From contig CACYQO010000061.1 in NCBI GenBank assembly GCA_902776545.1, positions 1-52,196 on the forward strand: 52,196 nucleotides of DNA, in the 5' to 3' direction. The position numbers and the translations under genes are program-made. Within the stretch, counting starts at the first letter, position 1. The number at the start of each line of letters is the position of its first letter. This DNA is from an uncultured Prevotellaceae bacterium. Its GTDB lineage: Bacteria; Bacteroidota; Bacteroidia; Bacteroidales; Bacteroidaceae. Below the pieces are notes generated by a model. It saw only the letters and a program-made list of their open reading frames with translations, was not told the origin of the DNA and ran no database searches. Positions 24,589 to 32,725 of the stretch are shown one piece after another.

Positions 24589-26541
24589 CTATTTCTTCTG
24601 TATGGCGAACATGGTGAGGTCGTCGCTCTGTTCCGCATTCCCAACGAACTGTGCAACAGCGGCGCTCATGGCAGCGATGAGTTCCTGCGGACTATTGCCG
24701 GCAGCCTTCGCAGTCTCCATCACCCGATCCATTTCGAACTGATTATGGTCGATGTCCTCGGCCTCGTTCAGACCGTCGGTATAGAGGAAGAGGGTGGCAC
24801 CGCGTTTCAATTGTATCTGCTGACGGCTGAATTCCCATTCCGGGAAAACACCCGCAGGGACATTTGGATCGCATGGCAGCAGACTGACCTCGCCATCTGT
24901 CAGCAGCAGCGGCATGTCGTGGCCGGCATTGCAGTAGTCCATATCGCCCGTTTTCAGATCAATCACACCCACGAAGAGGGTAACGAACATACAGGTCTCG
25001 TTGTTGTCACTCAGCGAATCGTTGATGCCCATCACCATCTGCTCCGGCTCCGTCGTGTGGGCTGCGATATTACGGAACAGAGATCTGGTGACCGCCATGA
25101 CTAGCGATGCAGGAACACCCTTGCCCGACACGTCGCCAATGCAGAAATACAGTTTCTCATCACGAATGAAGAAGTCATAGAGGTCTCCGCCTACAGCCTT
25201 GGCAGGTGTTACCTGTCCGAAGATGTCGATGTCGTCGCGACTGGGGAAGGCCGGATAGGTTTTCGGCAACATACTCATCTGTATGCCGTGGGCTATCTTC
25301 AATTCATTCTCTATCGAAGCCTTCGCCGAGGTGGTCTTCTTCAAGTTCTCTATATATTCGGTGAGCGAGTGCTGCATGTTCTCGAACGAGTCGCGCAACT
25401 GGCATATCTCATCACGATGCTTGATAGTCGGCAGCGGGGTGTCGAACTGTCCCTGAGCCACCTTGTCGGCAGTGTCTGCCAATTGCTTTAGTGGCTGTGC
25501 CGTGCGCCTGATGGTGAGGAAGCACACCAGAAAAGTAACCATCAGCACTACAACGATAACCACCATTATGACAATGCCTATCACCATGCCGGCAAAGTCT
25601 AATCCATACCTTGGAATAGGCATCATCAGTATCCAGTCGGTATCCGTCAAGGGCGAATAGAACACATACGACTCTTTCCTATCCACCATTACTACGTTGC
25701 TCGTCTCATCATCACTCGTCTTACGCTCCTTGATCTCACTGATGATTTTCTCTGCCAAACCAGGCTCGTCGGCATCTTTCACGTGTACGAAGAAGTTGCC
25801 CCTCTGTATGCGCCGGTGGTCAGGATGGGTGATAAAGGAACCGTTGCGCGACAGCACGAAACTATGCAGCACGCCGGCGAATCCCCATTTCTCTTCGTCG
25901 AAGATGCTGTCCTGCTCCTCCAGTATCTGCGTCACGAAGTCGAGCGAGAGGTCGGCACCCAGAATAGCCACCGTTTTACCCTGTGGATCGCGGATAGGAC
26001 AAATATATGCCACAAGCGGTGTCTTGGCATCCTGCCCGTCGAAGAACGGCTCCGACCAGTAGGCCGAGTCTCTGGCGACGGCATTCTTAAACCATTTGGC
26101 ATCCAGGTAGTCATTATTGGCACTCCCCAATTGCCTGGTCACCACTTGCATACTGTCGTTATGCCAGGCATACGGACAGAACCATCTTCCCTTCTGGGGA
26201 TAGTAGTTGTCAAAGAAACTGATTCCGCAACTGCGAATCCGTAGATTCTGTGTGACGATGCGCTCCACGATGGCCTGCATCTGGTCAGGCTCCTTCAGGT
26301 GACGCTCAATGTCGAAGAGGTTGTTCTTGACGGCCACAGCCACATCCGACATCAAATTGTTAATGGCTCTGTCCGACGACCTCATACCAACATGGAAACT
26401 GTTGGCGCTGACATCCACCACTAGATCCTTGCTAAACCCATAGAGCAAATACGACAGGCCGCCCATCATGATGAGCAACACCAATATTACCCAGCGCGAC
26501 AGTCTGGAGGCAAACGAATGGTTATATTTTTTCTCTTTCAT
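24589..26541 (-). CDS. SpoIIE/RsbU-type PP2C phosphatase with extracytoplasmic sensor and HAMP
   Basis: The 650-aa protein has a transmembrane helix near 14-34, a periplasmic Cache-like sensor (about 40-305, with WSEPFFDG and CPIRDPQGKTVAILGADLSLD), a second transmembrane helix (about 318-343) with a HAMP domain after it, a coiled linker, and a PP2C SpoIIE domain (GGDLYDFF, GDVSGKGVPASL, NAGHDMPLLL, LFLYTDGLNEA). The metal-binding Asp residues are present. Such proteins dephosphorylate anti-sigma-factor antagonists in partner-switching stress control; no partner STAS or kinase gene lies nearby. A promoter box is at 26557-26566. Confidence 0.92.
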   Translation of the reverse strand: MKEKKYNHSFASRLSRWVILVLLIMMGGLSYLLYGFSKDLVVDVSANSFHVGMRSSDRAINNLMSDVAVAVKNNLFDIERHLKEPDQMQAIVERIVTQNLRIRSCGISFFDNYYPQKGRWFCPYAWHNDSMQVVTRQLGSANNDYLDAKWFKNAVARDSAYWSEPFFDGQDAKTPLVAYICPIRDPQGKTVAILGADLSLDFVTQILEEQDSIFDEEKWGFAGVLHSFVLSRNGSFITHPDHRRIQRGNFFVHVKDADEPGLAEKIISEIKERKTSDDETSNVVMVDRKESYVFYSPLTDTDWILMMPIPRYGLDFAGMVIGIVIMVVIVVVLMVTFLVCFLTIRRTAQPLKQLADTADKVAQGQFDTPLPTIKHRDEICQLRDSFENMQHSLTEYIENLKKTTSAKASIENELKIAHGIQMSMLPKTYPAFPSRDDIDIFGQVTPAKAVGGDLYDFFIRDEKLYFCIGDVSGKGVPASLVMAVTRSLFRNIAAHTTEPEQMVMGINDSLSDNNETCMFVTLFVGVIDLKTGDMDYCNAGHDMPLLLTDGEVSLLPCDPNVPAGVFPEWEFSRQQIQLKRGATLFLYTDGLNEAEDIDHNQFEMDRVMETAKAAGNSPQELIAAMSAAVAQFVGNAEQSDDLTMFAIQKK

Positions 26542-26556
26542 ATTGTTAGTTGTGGC

Positions 26557-26566
26557 TGCAAAGGTA
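26557..26566 (-). promoter_or_regulatory. promoter of the SpoIIE-type phosphatase
   Basis: TACCTTTGCA on the minus strand, 15 nt before the ATG. Confidence 0.68.
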
Positions 26567-26624
26567 CAATTTATTTATGAAAAGTGTATGAATTCTGATT
26601 GATAATCTTCAATTACCGTACAAA

Positions 26625-26713
26625 TAAATTGCACAAATTGGCCAAAGTGTGCAAAAATGTATTGATTTTATGCCAATTATATGGCTGTATAGGTAAAATT
26701 GAGTACCTTTGTA
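26625..26713 (+). promoter_or_regulatory. conserved ~90-bp regulatory region, copy 1
   Basis: The sequence contains CCGTACAAATAAATTGCAC, GGCCAAAGTGTGCA, GATTTTATGCCAATT and ends in the -7 box TACCTTTGTA (26704-26713). It aligns over nearly its whole length with 27942-28041 upstream of etfB, including spacing. It likely carries a shared operator. Confidence 0.65.
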
Positions 26714-26738
26714 CCCGTCAATTCTAACCCGAACCGAA

Positions 26739-27920
26739 ATGAGAAAGATCTTTTTATCCATCATCGTGCTACTCACGGCCGTCAGTATGAGTGCCAAGAC
26801 GCCCCTGATAAACTCGGAAATAGACAGTCTGTGGCGACAGACGACCATCAGCGTCAAGGACGGTGGTCAGGCTCCAGACGTGATGACACTGCTCAGCGCC
26901 TTCCATCAGGCACTGCCTACATGGGTGGTGGGCGAAGTGCTGGATCAGCAGAAGAAACCCATCCCAGGTACCAAGCGCAACGGCACAACACTGCTGTTTG
27001 AGAACAACGAAGAGGATGAGTTACGCATCCTCATCGATCCGAAGAACGGCTATGCCTGCTACGAGTCGCTGACGGACATAGACCAAATGTCATGTTGTGT
27101 CTGGCGACGCTCTAACGGCCACCGTGTTTTCGCCATCAGCCTCTACGAGCAGCACGTGATGCCACAGAACCTACTCTGTTGGTACGACTACGACCCACAG
27201 ACACAGACGATGAAGCCTGAGCGCAGTCCGATGGACGACTATCAGAAGCTATCCTCCGTCGTGGAGGTGGGCTGGACACTGCCAGAGAAAGGCACCGACT
27301 TCATCATCAGCGAATACTCACCCTTCTACCCCACCCTCAGACGCATTTACACATGGGACGGTATGAAGCCTCAATTCTCAAAGATACAGTTGGAGGACTT
27401 TGAGTATCAGGAGTTTGGCGACGGTGAGTGGACGAAAGCCAGCGGTGAGGGTTTCAAGGATGTGGCTTTCGTAGACCTGGACGGCAAGGGCTATCCCCTG
27501 CTCTGTCTGAGGAAGGCGAAGGAGTCTGAGGATCTGGAGCGCGACGACATGCTGATCCTGGCAGAATTCAAGGGCAAGATGCAGACGGTGGCCATCAGCG
27601 ACACGTTCCACCGCATCCGTGGATTCTTCCACGTGAAACCCGAGCAGGATGCCCCCTGGACGGGAAAAGAGGTGGTGGCCTATACCAGCGACTTTATGCA
27701 CATCAACTATTTCGTCGTGATAAAAGACGGCTACATCAGGTATATCGTGACGGAATCGCCTGTGACAGACGAGGATGGCGAAGAGATAGGATGGGAGCCG
27801 CAGATTATCGGCTATGGCTCGAAGGAAGAGAGCATCCACATCATCCATGCCAGCGTGGCAGATCACGTCGAGGTGGATCCGCAATGGGTTCCGTTCGAAT
27901 TTTATGGCAAGAAAGAGTGA
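26739..27920 (+). CDS. secreted protein of unknown function
   Basis: From the ATG at 26739 the 393-aa protein has a signal peptide (MRKIFLSIIVLLTAVSMSA) and a mature part rich in Trp, Tyr and acidic residues, with VFAISLYEQHV, FVDLDGKGYPLLCLRKA and HINYFVVIKDGYIRYIV. I recognise no catalytic motif. The first 60 coding bases and the preceding 13 bases are nearly identical to those of the sensor gene at 14064, though the mature proteins are unrelated. An upstream ATG at 26709 lies inside the promoter and is rejected. Confidence 0.72.
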   Translation: MRKIFLSIIVLLTAVSMSAKTPLINSEIDSLWRQTTISVKDGGQAPDVMTLLSAFHQALPTWVVGEVLDQQKKPIPGTKRNGTTLLFENNEEDELRILIDPKNGYACYESLTDIDQMSCCVWRRSNGHRVFAISLYEQHVMPQNLLCWYDYDPQTQTMKPERSPMDDYQKLSSVVEVGWTLPEKGTDFIISEYSPFYPTLRRIYTWDGMKPQFSKIQLEDFEYQEFGDGEWTKASGEGFKDVAFVDLDGKGYPLLCLRKAKESEDLERDDMLILAEFKGKMQTVAISDTFHRIRGFFHVKPEQDAPWTGKEVVAYTSDFMHINYFVVIKDGYIRYIVTESPVTDEDGEEIGWEPQIIGYGSKEESIHIIHASVADHVEVDPQWVPFEFYGKKE

Positions 27921-27941
27921 AATGAATTGATTATTATCAAT

Positions 27942-28041
27942 TTCCGTCCAAATTAATTGCACAAATCGGCCAAAGTGTGCACAAATCGGCTGATTTTGTG
28001 CAATTTATTTGGCTGTGTGCGCAAAAAGCAGTACCTTTGCA
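27942..28041 (+). promoter_or_regulatory. conserved ~100-bp regulatory region, copy 2 (etf operon)
   Basis: TTGCACAAATCGGCC and the following GTGCACAAATCGGC form a direct repeat, and GCACAAATC/GATTTTGTGC an inverted one. The -7 box TACCTTTGCA is at 28032-28041. It aligns with the region at 26625-26713. The leader to the etfB ATG is about 37 nt. Confidence 0.68.
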
Positions 28042-28078
28042 GCCGATTTTTCAGAATATACATTATTAATAATAATTT

Positions 28079-28869
28079 ATGGCTTTAAAGATTGTTGTTC
28101 TGGCCAAGCAAGTGCCAGACACCCGAAATGTGGGTAAGGATGCAATGACTGCCGAAGGAACGGTGAACCGTGCTGCCCTACCCGCCATCTTCAATCCAGA
28201 AGATTTGAACGCCCTGGAGCAGGCCCTTCGCCTGAAGGAGCAGAATCCGGGCTCAACAGTAGGACAGACCGTCTCTTCGCTGGTGCCGATACTCTCGCTA
28301 CCTCTTACGCATTGGCTACGGCCATCAAGAAGATCGGCGACGTGGATATCGTCATCGGTGGTCGTCAGGCTATCGACGGTGATACCGCTCAGGTAGGTCC
28401 TCAGGTGGCTCAGAAGCTGGGCCTCAACCAGGTGACTTACACTGAGGAGGTTCTCTCAGTGAAAGATGGCAAAGTTACCGTGAAGCGTGTCATCGACGGT
28501 GGTGTAGAGACTGTAGAGGCTCCCCTGCCTGTGGTGATCACAGTAAATGGTTCAGCTGCTCCCTGTCGCCCCCAGAATGCCAAGCTGGTGATGAAGTACA
28601 AGCGTGCTACTTGCCCCATGGAGCGCCCTGCCGAGGGTACGCCCTACGACTATCTGTATGACGAGCGCCCTGAACTGACACTGAACCAGTGGAGCGTGGC
28701 CGACGTCGATGGCGATGTGCAGCAGTGTGGTCTCAGTGGTTCTCCCACCAAGGTGAAAGCCATCAAGAACATCGTGTTCCAGGCCAAGGAAAGCAAGACC
28801 CTCACCGCTTCTGATGCTGACATTGAGAGTATGATCAAGGAGTTACTGGAAGAGAAAATAATTGGATAA
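28079..28869 (+). pseudogene. etfB: electron transfer flavoprotein beta subunit, disrupted by an internal deletion
   Basis: The N-terminal part (28079 to about 28255, ALKIVVLAKQVPDTRNVG ... LRLKEQNPGSTV) and the C-terminal part (about 28265-28869, TDRLFAGADTLATSYALATA ... MIKELLEEKIIG) are both good EtfB, but in different frames. Compared with the usual EtfB order, about 28 residues between GSTV and the TDRxFAGADT motif are missing (the segment that normally holds VTMGP and the REALxRGAD helix). A deletion of a length not divisible by three would explain both the loss and the shift. EtfB holds AMP and half of the FAD site, so the product should be dead. etfA and the dehydrogenase downstream are intact, so an assembly or sequencing error must be considered. 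Confidence 0.8.
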
Positions 28870-28951
28870 ATTTAGCAACGGACAACACGACTTAAACGAC
28901 TCGATAAAAAAGTCCTAAAGTCCTGTAGTCCTTGCAAAAAAGAATAAGAAT

Positions 28952-29974
28952 ATGAACAACGTATTTGTATATTGCGAAATAGAAGGCACATTAGTGCAAG
29001 AAGTTTCCCAGGAACTCCTGACAAAAGGCCGTAAGTTGGCCAATACATTGGGTGTTGAGCTCCACGCCGTTGTGGCTGGTACAGGCATCAAGGGCAAGTT
29101 GGAGGATCAGATTCTCCCCTATGGTGTCGACAAGCTCTTTGTCTTCGATGCCAAGGACCTGTTCCCCTACACCTCCGCTCCACACACCGATATTCTCGTG
29201 AACCTCTTCAAGGAAGAGCAGCCGCAGATCTGTCTGATGGGTGCTACCGTCATCGGACGTGACCTCGGTCCTCGTGTGTCGTCATCTCTGACCTCTGGTC
29301 TGACGGCTGACTGCACAGAGCTCGAGATTGGTCCCTACGATGATGCCAAGAGCGGCAAGCACTACGACAACCTGCTCTATCAGATCCGTCCTGCCTTCGG
29401 TGGTAACATCGTGGCTACCATCGTCAACCCCGACCATCGTCCCCAGATGGCTACCGTCCGCTCTGGTGTGATGCAGAAGGCTATTTACGAGGGTGCCTGC
29501 AAGAAGGAGGTCGTTTATCCTGAGGTGTCTAAGTATGTCAGCCCAGAGGCTTTCGTCGTGAAGGTGCTCGATCACCACGTGGAGGCAGCCAAGCACAACC
29601 TGAAGGGTGCGCCCATCGTCGTAGCCGGTGGTTACGGTATGGGCTCTAAGGAGAACTTCGATATGCTGTTCGACCTGGCAAAGGTGCTGCATGGTGAGGT
29701 GGGTGGTTCTCGTGCTGCCGTGGATGCAGGCTGGCTCGATCACGACCGTCAGATTGGTCAGACGGGTGTCACCGTTCATCCTAAGGTTTACATCGCATGC
29801 GGTATCTCTGGTCAGATTCAGCACATCGCCGGTATGCAGGACTCTGGTATCATCATCTCCATCAACTCTGATCCTGATGCCCCCATCAACCGCATCGCCG
29901 ACTACGTCATCAATGGCACTGTCGAGGAAGTTGTCCCGAAATTAATTAAGTATTACAAGCAGAACAGTAAGTAA
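28952..29974 (+). CDS. etfA: electron transfer flavoprotein alpha subunit
   Basis: The 340-aa protein has the EtfA N-terminal domain (VFVYCEIEGTLVQEVSQELL) and the C-terminal FAD-binding domain (GGSRAAVDAGW, QIGQTGVTVHPKVYIACGISGQIQH, INSDPDAPINRIADY). It passes electrons from acyl-CoA dehydrogenase to the quinone pool or in a bifurcating complex. It lies between etfB and the dehydrogenase gene. The 82-nt gap before it carries tandem AAGTCCT repeats. Confidence 0.95.
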   Translation: MNNVFVYCEIEGTLVQEVSQELLTKGRKLANTLGVELHAVVAGTGIKGKLEDQILPYGVDKLFVFDAKDLFPYTSAPHTDILVNLFKEEQPQICLMGATVIGRDLGPRVSSSLTSGLTADCTELEIGPYDDAKSGKHYDNLLYQIRPAFGGNIVATIVNPDHRPQMATVRSGVMQKAIYEGACKKEVVYPEVSKYVSPEAFVVKVLDHHVEAAKHNLKGAPIVVAGGYGMGSKENFDMLFDLAKVLHGEVGGSRAAVDAGWLDHDRQIGQTGVTVHPKVYIACGISGQIQHIAGMQDSGIIISINSDPDAPINRIADYVINGTVEEVVPKLIKYYKQNSK

Positions 29975-29981
29975 ATAATTG

Positions 29982-30057
29982 AAACACAGAGGTACAGAGA
30001 TACAGAGATTATCTGTACTGAAGAGAAAAACTCTGTTACTCTGTATCTCTGTGTTGA
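29982..30057. repeat. inverted-repeat island with ACAGAGAT-type arms, copy 2
   Basis: The left arm AACACAGAGGTACAGAGATA (continuing to 30009) and the inverse right arm (30031-30057) match the island at 5422-5497 in sequence and size. It lies within the etf operon. Confidence 0.82.
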
Positions 30058-30073
30058 AAATATTAAAAGGAAT

Positions 30074-31795
30074 ATGGCAAACTATTATAGCGATCATCCT
30101 GAGATCGGGTTCTACTTGAACCACCCCCTGATGGCTCGAATCGTTGAGCTGAAAGAAAAGGGTTTCGCTGATGCGAAAGAATATGACTACGCCCCCGTTG
30201 ACCTGGGCGATGCCATCGAGAACTACAAGCAGATTCTCGTGGCTGCCAATATCATCGAGCCAAACTCTGAGAGCGTCGACCTCGAAGGTCCGCACCTCGA
30301 GAACGGCCGCATGATCTACGCCTCAAAGACCTACGAGAACCTCGACGCCACCCGCAAGGCTGGCCTGTGGGGTGTCTCCATGCCTCGCCGTTACGGCGGT
30401 CTGAACCTCCCCAACGCTATCTTCTCCATGCTCTCTGAGATGATCTCGGCTGCCGATGCCGGTTTCCAGAACATCTGGAGCCTGCAGAGCTGTATCGACA
30501 CCCTCTATGAGTTCGGTTCTGAGGAGCAGCGCCAGAAATATATCCCCCGTGTTTGTGCTGGTGAGGGTATGTCTATGGACCTCACGGAGCCCGATGCAGG
30601 TTCTGACCTCCAGCGCGTGATGCTGAAGGCCACCTTCGACGAGAAGGAGAACTGCTGGCGTCTGAACGGTGTGAAGCGTTTCATCACCAACGGCGACTCT
30701 GACATCCACCTCGTGCTGGCCCGCTCTGAGGAGGGCACCAAGGACGGCCGTGGCCTGTCAATGTTCATCTACGACAAGCGCCAGGGTGGCGTGAACGTGC
30801 GTCACATCGAGCATAAGCTGGGTATCCACGGCTCACCTACCTGTGAGCTCACCTATAAGAACGCCAAGGCTGAACTCTGCGGCTCTACCCGTCTTGGTCT
30901 GATCAAGTACGTGATGGCTCTGATGAACGGTGCCCGTTTAGGTATCGCCGCTCAGTCCGTAGGTGTTGAGCAGGAAGCTTACAACGAGGGTCTGGCTTAT
31001 GCCAAGGAGCGCCAGCAGTTTGGTGACAAGATCATCAACTTCCCCGCTGTCTATGATATGCTCTCTCGCATGAAGGCCAAGCTCGATGCAGGTCGTTCTC
31101 TGCTCTACGAGACAGCCTGCTATGTTGACATCTACAAGTGTCTTGAAGACATCGAGCGCGACCGCAAGCTCACCCCTGAGGAGAAGCAGGAGCTGAAGAA
31201 GTACCAGCGTCTGGCAGATGCCTTCACACCGCTGGCCAAGGGTATGAACTCCGAGTACGCCAACCAGAACGCCTACGATGCCATCTCTATCCACGGTGGT
31301 TCAGGCTTCATCATGGAGTACAAGTCGCAGCGTCTGTTCCGCGACGCCCGTATCTTCTCCATCTACGAGGGTACCACCCAGCTGCAGGTCGTTGCCGCTA
31401 TCCGCTACATCACCAACGGCACGATGCTCAACAACATCAAGGAGATGCATGAGAATCTGCAGGTGAGCGAGAGTCTGCAGAGCAGCAAGAATATGGTTAC
31501 TGCCCTCATCACGATCTATGAGGAAGCACTGGCCAATGTAAAGGCTTTCGAGAATCAGGAAGTACAAGACTTCCTCGCCCGTCGTCTGTACGACATGACA
31601 GCTGAACTCGTGATGTCGCTCCTCATCCTCCGCGATGCCACCAAGGCCCCTGAACTCTTCGAGAAGAGTGCCAACGTATATGTTCGCATGGCACAAGAAG
31701 ACATCTTCGGCAAGGCTGGCTACATCAAGATGTTCAAGGCAGAAGACCTCAAAAACTTCCGCGCTGTAGAGCCCGAAGCAAAGGAAGAGGCCTAA
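30074..31795 (+). CDS. acyl-CoA dehydrogenase
   Basis: The 573-aa flavoprotein has the ACAD fold: an N-terminal helical domain, the FAD-contacting MSMDLTEPDAGSDL and WRLNGVKRFITNGD segments, and the C-terminal motif IFSIYEGTTQ followed by a long helical extension. It oxidises an acyl-CoA to the enoyl-CoA and gives electrons to Etf, whose genes precede it. The extra C-terminus of about 120 aa is typical for the long Bacteroidetes members. The substrate is not determinable. The stop codon overlaps the yraN start by one base. Confidence 0.93.
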   Translation: MANYYSDHPEIGFYLNHPLMARIVELKEKGFADAKEYDYAPVDLGDAIENYKQILVAANIIEPNSESVDLEGPHLENGRMIYASKTYENLDATRKAGLWGVSMPRRYGGLNLPNAIFSMLSEMISAADAGFQNIWSLQSCIDTLYEFGSEEQRQKYIPRVCAGEGMSMDLTEPDAGSDLQRVMLKATFDEKENCWRLNGVKRFITNGDSDIHLVLARSEEGTKDGRGLSMFIYDKRQGGVNVRHIEHKLGIHGSPTCELTYKNAKAELCGSTRLGLIKYVMALMNGARLGIAAQSVGVEQEAYNEGLAYAKERQQFGDKIINFPAVYDMLSRMKAKLDAGRSLLYETACYVDIYKCLEDIERDRKLTPEEKQELKKYQRLADAFTPLAKGMNSEYANQNAYDAISIHGGSGFIMEYKSQRLFRDARIFSIYEGTTQLQVVAAIRYITNGTMLNNIKEMHENLQVSESLQSSKNMVTALITIYEEALANVKAFENQEVQDFLARRLYDMTAELVMSLLILRDATKAPELFEKSANVYVRMAQEDIFGKAGYIKMFKAEDLKNFRAVEPEAKEEA

Positions 31796-32154
31796 TGGCT
31801 ACCCACAACGAATTAGGGAAGTGGGGTGAAGACCTGGCTGCAGACTATCTGCAACGCAAGGGTTACACCATCATCGAACGCGACTGGAAGTCAGGCAAGC
31901 GTGATCTCGACATCATCGCCCAAGACGGAAACGTCATCGTGTTCGTAGAAGTGAAGACCCGCCGCAACCGCCTTTTTGGCGAACCAGAGGAGTCTGTCGA
32001 CTACCACAAGCTGCAGAACCTGCAACAGGCCATCAGCCACTACGTAAAATTCAAGCATATCCGTCAAGAGATCCGTTTCGACATCATCTCCATTGTAGGG
32101 ACTGTCGGAACGGATCCTGATATTCAGCACATCCAGGACGTCACGTTGCTTTAA
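31795..32154 (+). CDS. YraN/UPF0102 family nuclease-fold protein
   Basis: The 119-aa protein has the UPF0102 pattern LGKWGEDLAADYLQRKGYTIIERDWKSGKRDLDII...VFVEVKTRR, a restriction-endonuclease-like core with the D-ExK residues. The role is unknown. The start overlaps the dehydrogenase stop (TAATG), suggesting translational coupling. The end overlaps the convergent gene by 14 nt. Confidence 0.92.
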   Translation: MATHNELGKWGEDLAADYLQRKGYTIIERDWKSGKRDLDIIAQDGNVIVFVEVKTRRNRLFGEPEESVDYHKLQNLQQAISHYVKFKHIRQEIRFDIISIVGTVGTDPDIQHIQDVTLL

Positions 32155-32725
32155 CAGCAACCACCAGCTCCCTCGGGAGGGTGATCACCTTCAGCCGTTC
32201 GTACCAGATACGGCTGGAGCCTGCGATGTGTTTCTGCGTATGACTGCTGATGATGTAATAGCTGGCCGTGTACTCATCCATCAGTTCGAGGAACACCTTC
32301 TTGATGCGCGAACACTTCTCGTTGATGGCATTATCGAGCGGATTGATCAGATGATCCACGCTCTCCATCACCTTCTCCTTATCCATGATCTTCGCCGTCG
32401 CCATATAATAACGCGTCAACTCCTCACGATAATCTGCCAGCCGTTTGAACTCAATACCCTCGGGATGTGCCAGGAACAACAGATAGACGGCCTTATGCAC
32501 CGGCTGCAGCTCCACCTCCTTGTGATAGTCCTCCAGGATGAAACGATAATCCTCCGTGATGACCAGCCGGCTCAGCCTCCCCTTGGCAGCCTCTATTCTG
32601 AGCTCCTCCAGCAAAGGCACACCGATAGCCTTCAGCAAAAGGTCTTTCCTCCCCTCTGCCTGCAACTGCTCTATGAGCCTCTTCAACTCTAAAGCCCGTT
32701 CCTCAGGTGTCAGCTGCTCGTTCAT
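32141..32725 (-). CDS. unknown protein coupled to ftsZ
   Basis: The 194-aa protein is charged and mostly helical (EERALELKRLIEQLQAEGRKDLLL), with a middle part DYRFILEDYHKEVELQPVHKAVYLLFLAHPEG and a C-terminal SRIWYERLKVITLPREL. I do not recognise a family. The start codon overlaps the ftsZ stop (ATGA), so the two are translated together, which suggests a linked role. Confidence 0.7.
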   Translation of the reverse strand: MNEQLTPEERALELKRLIEQLQAEGRKDLLLKAIGVPLLEELRIEAAKGRLSRLVITEDYRFILEDYHKEVELQPVHKAVYLLFLAHPEGIEFKRLADYREELTRYYMATAKIMDKEKVMESVDHLINPLDNAINEKCSRIKKVFLELMDEYTASYYIISSHTQKHIAGSSRIWYERLKVITLPRELVVAVKAT

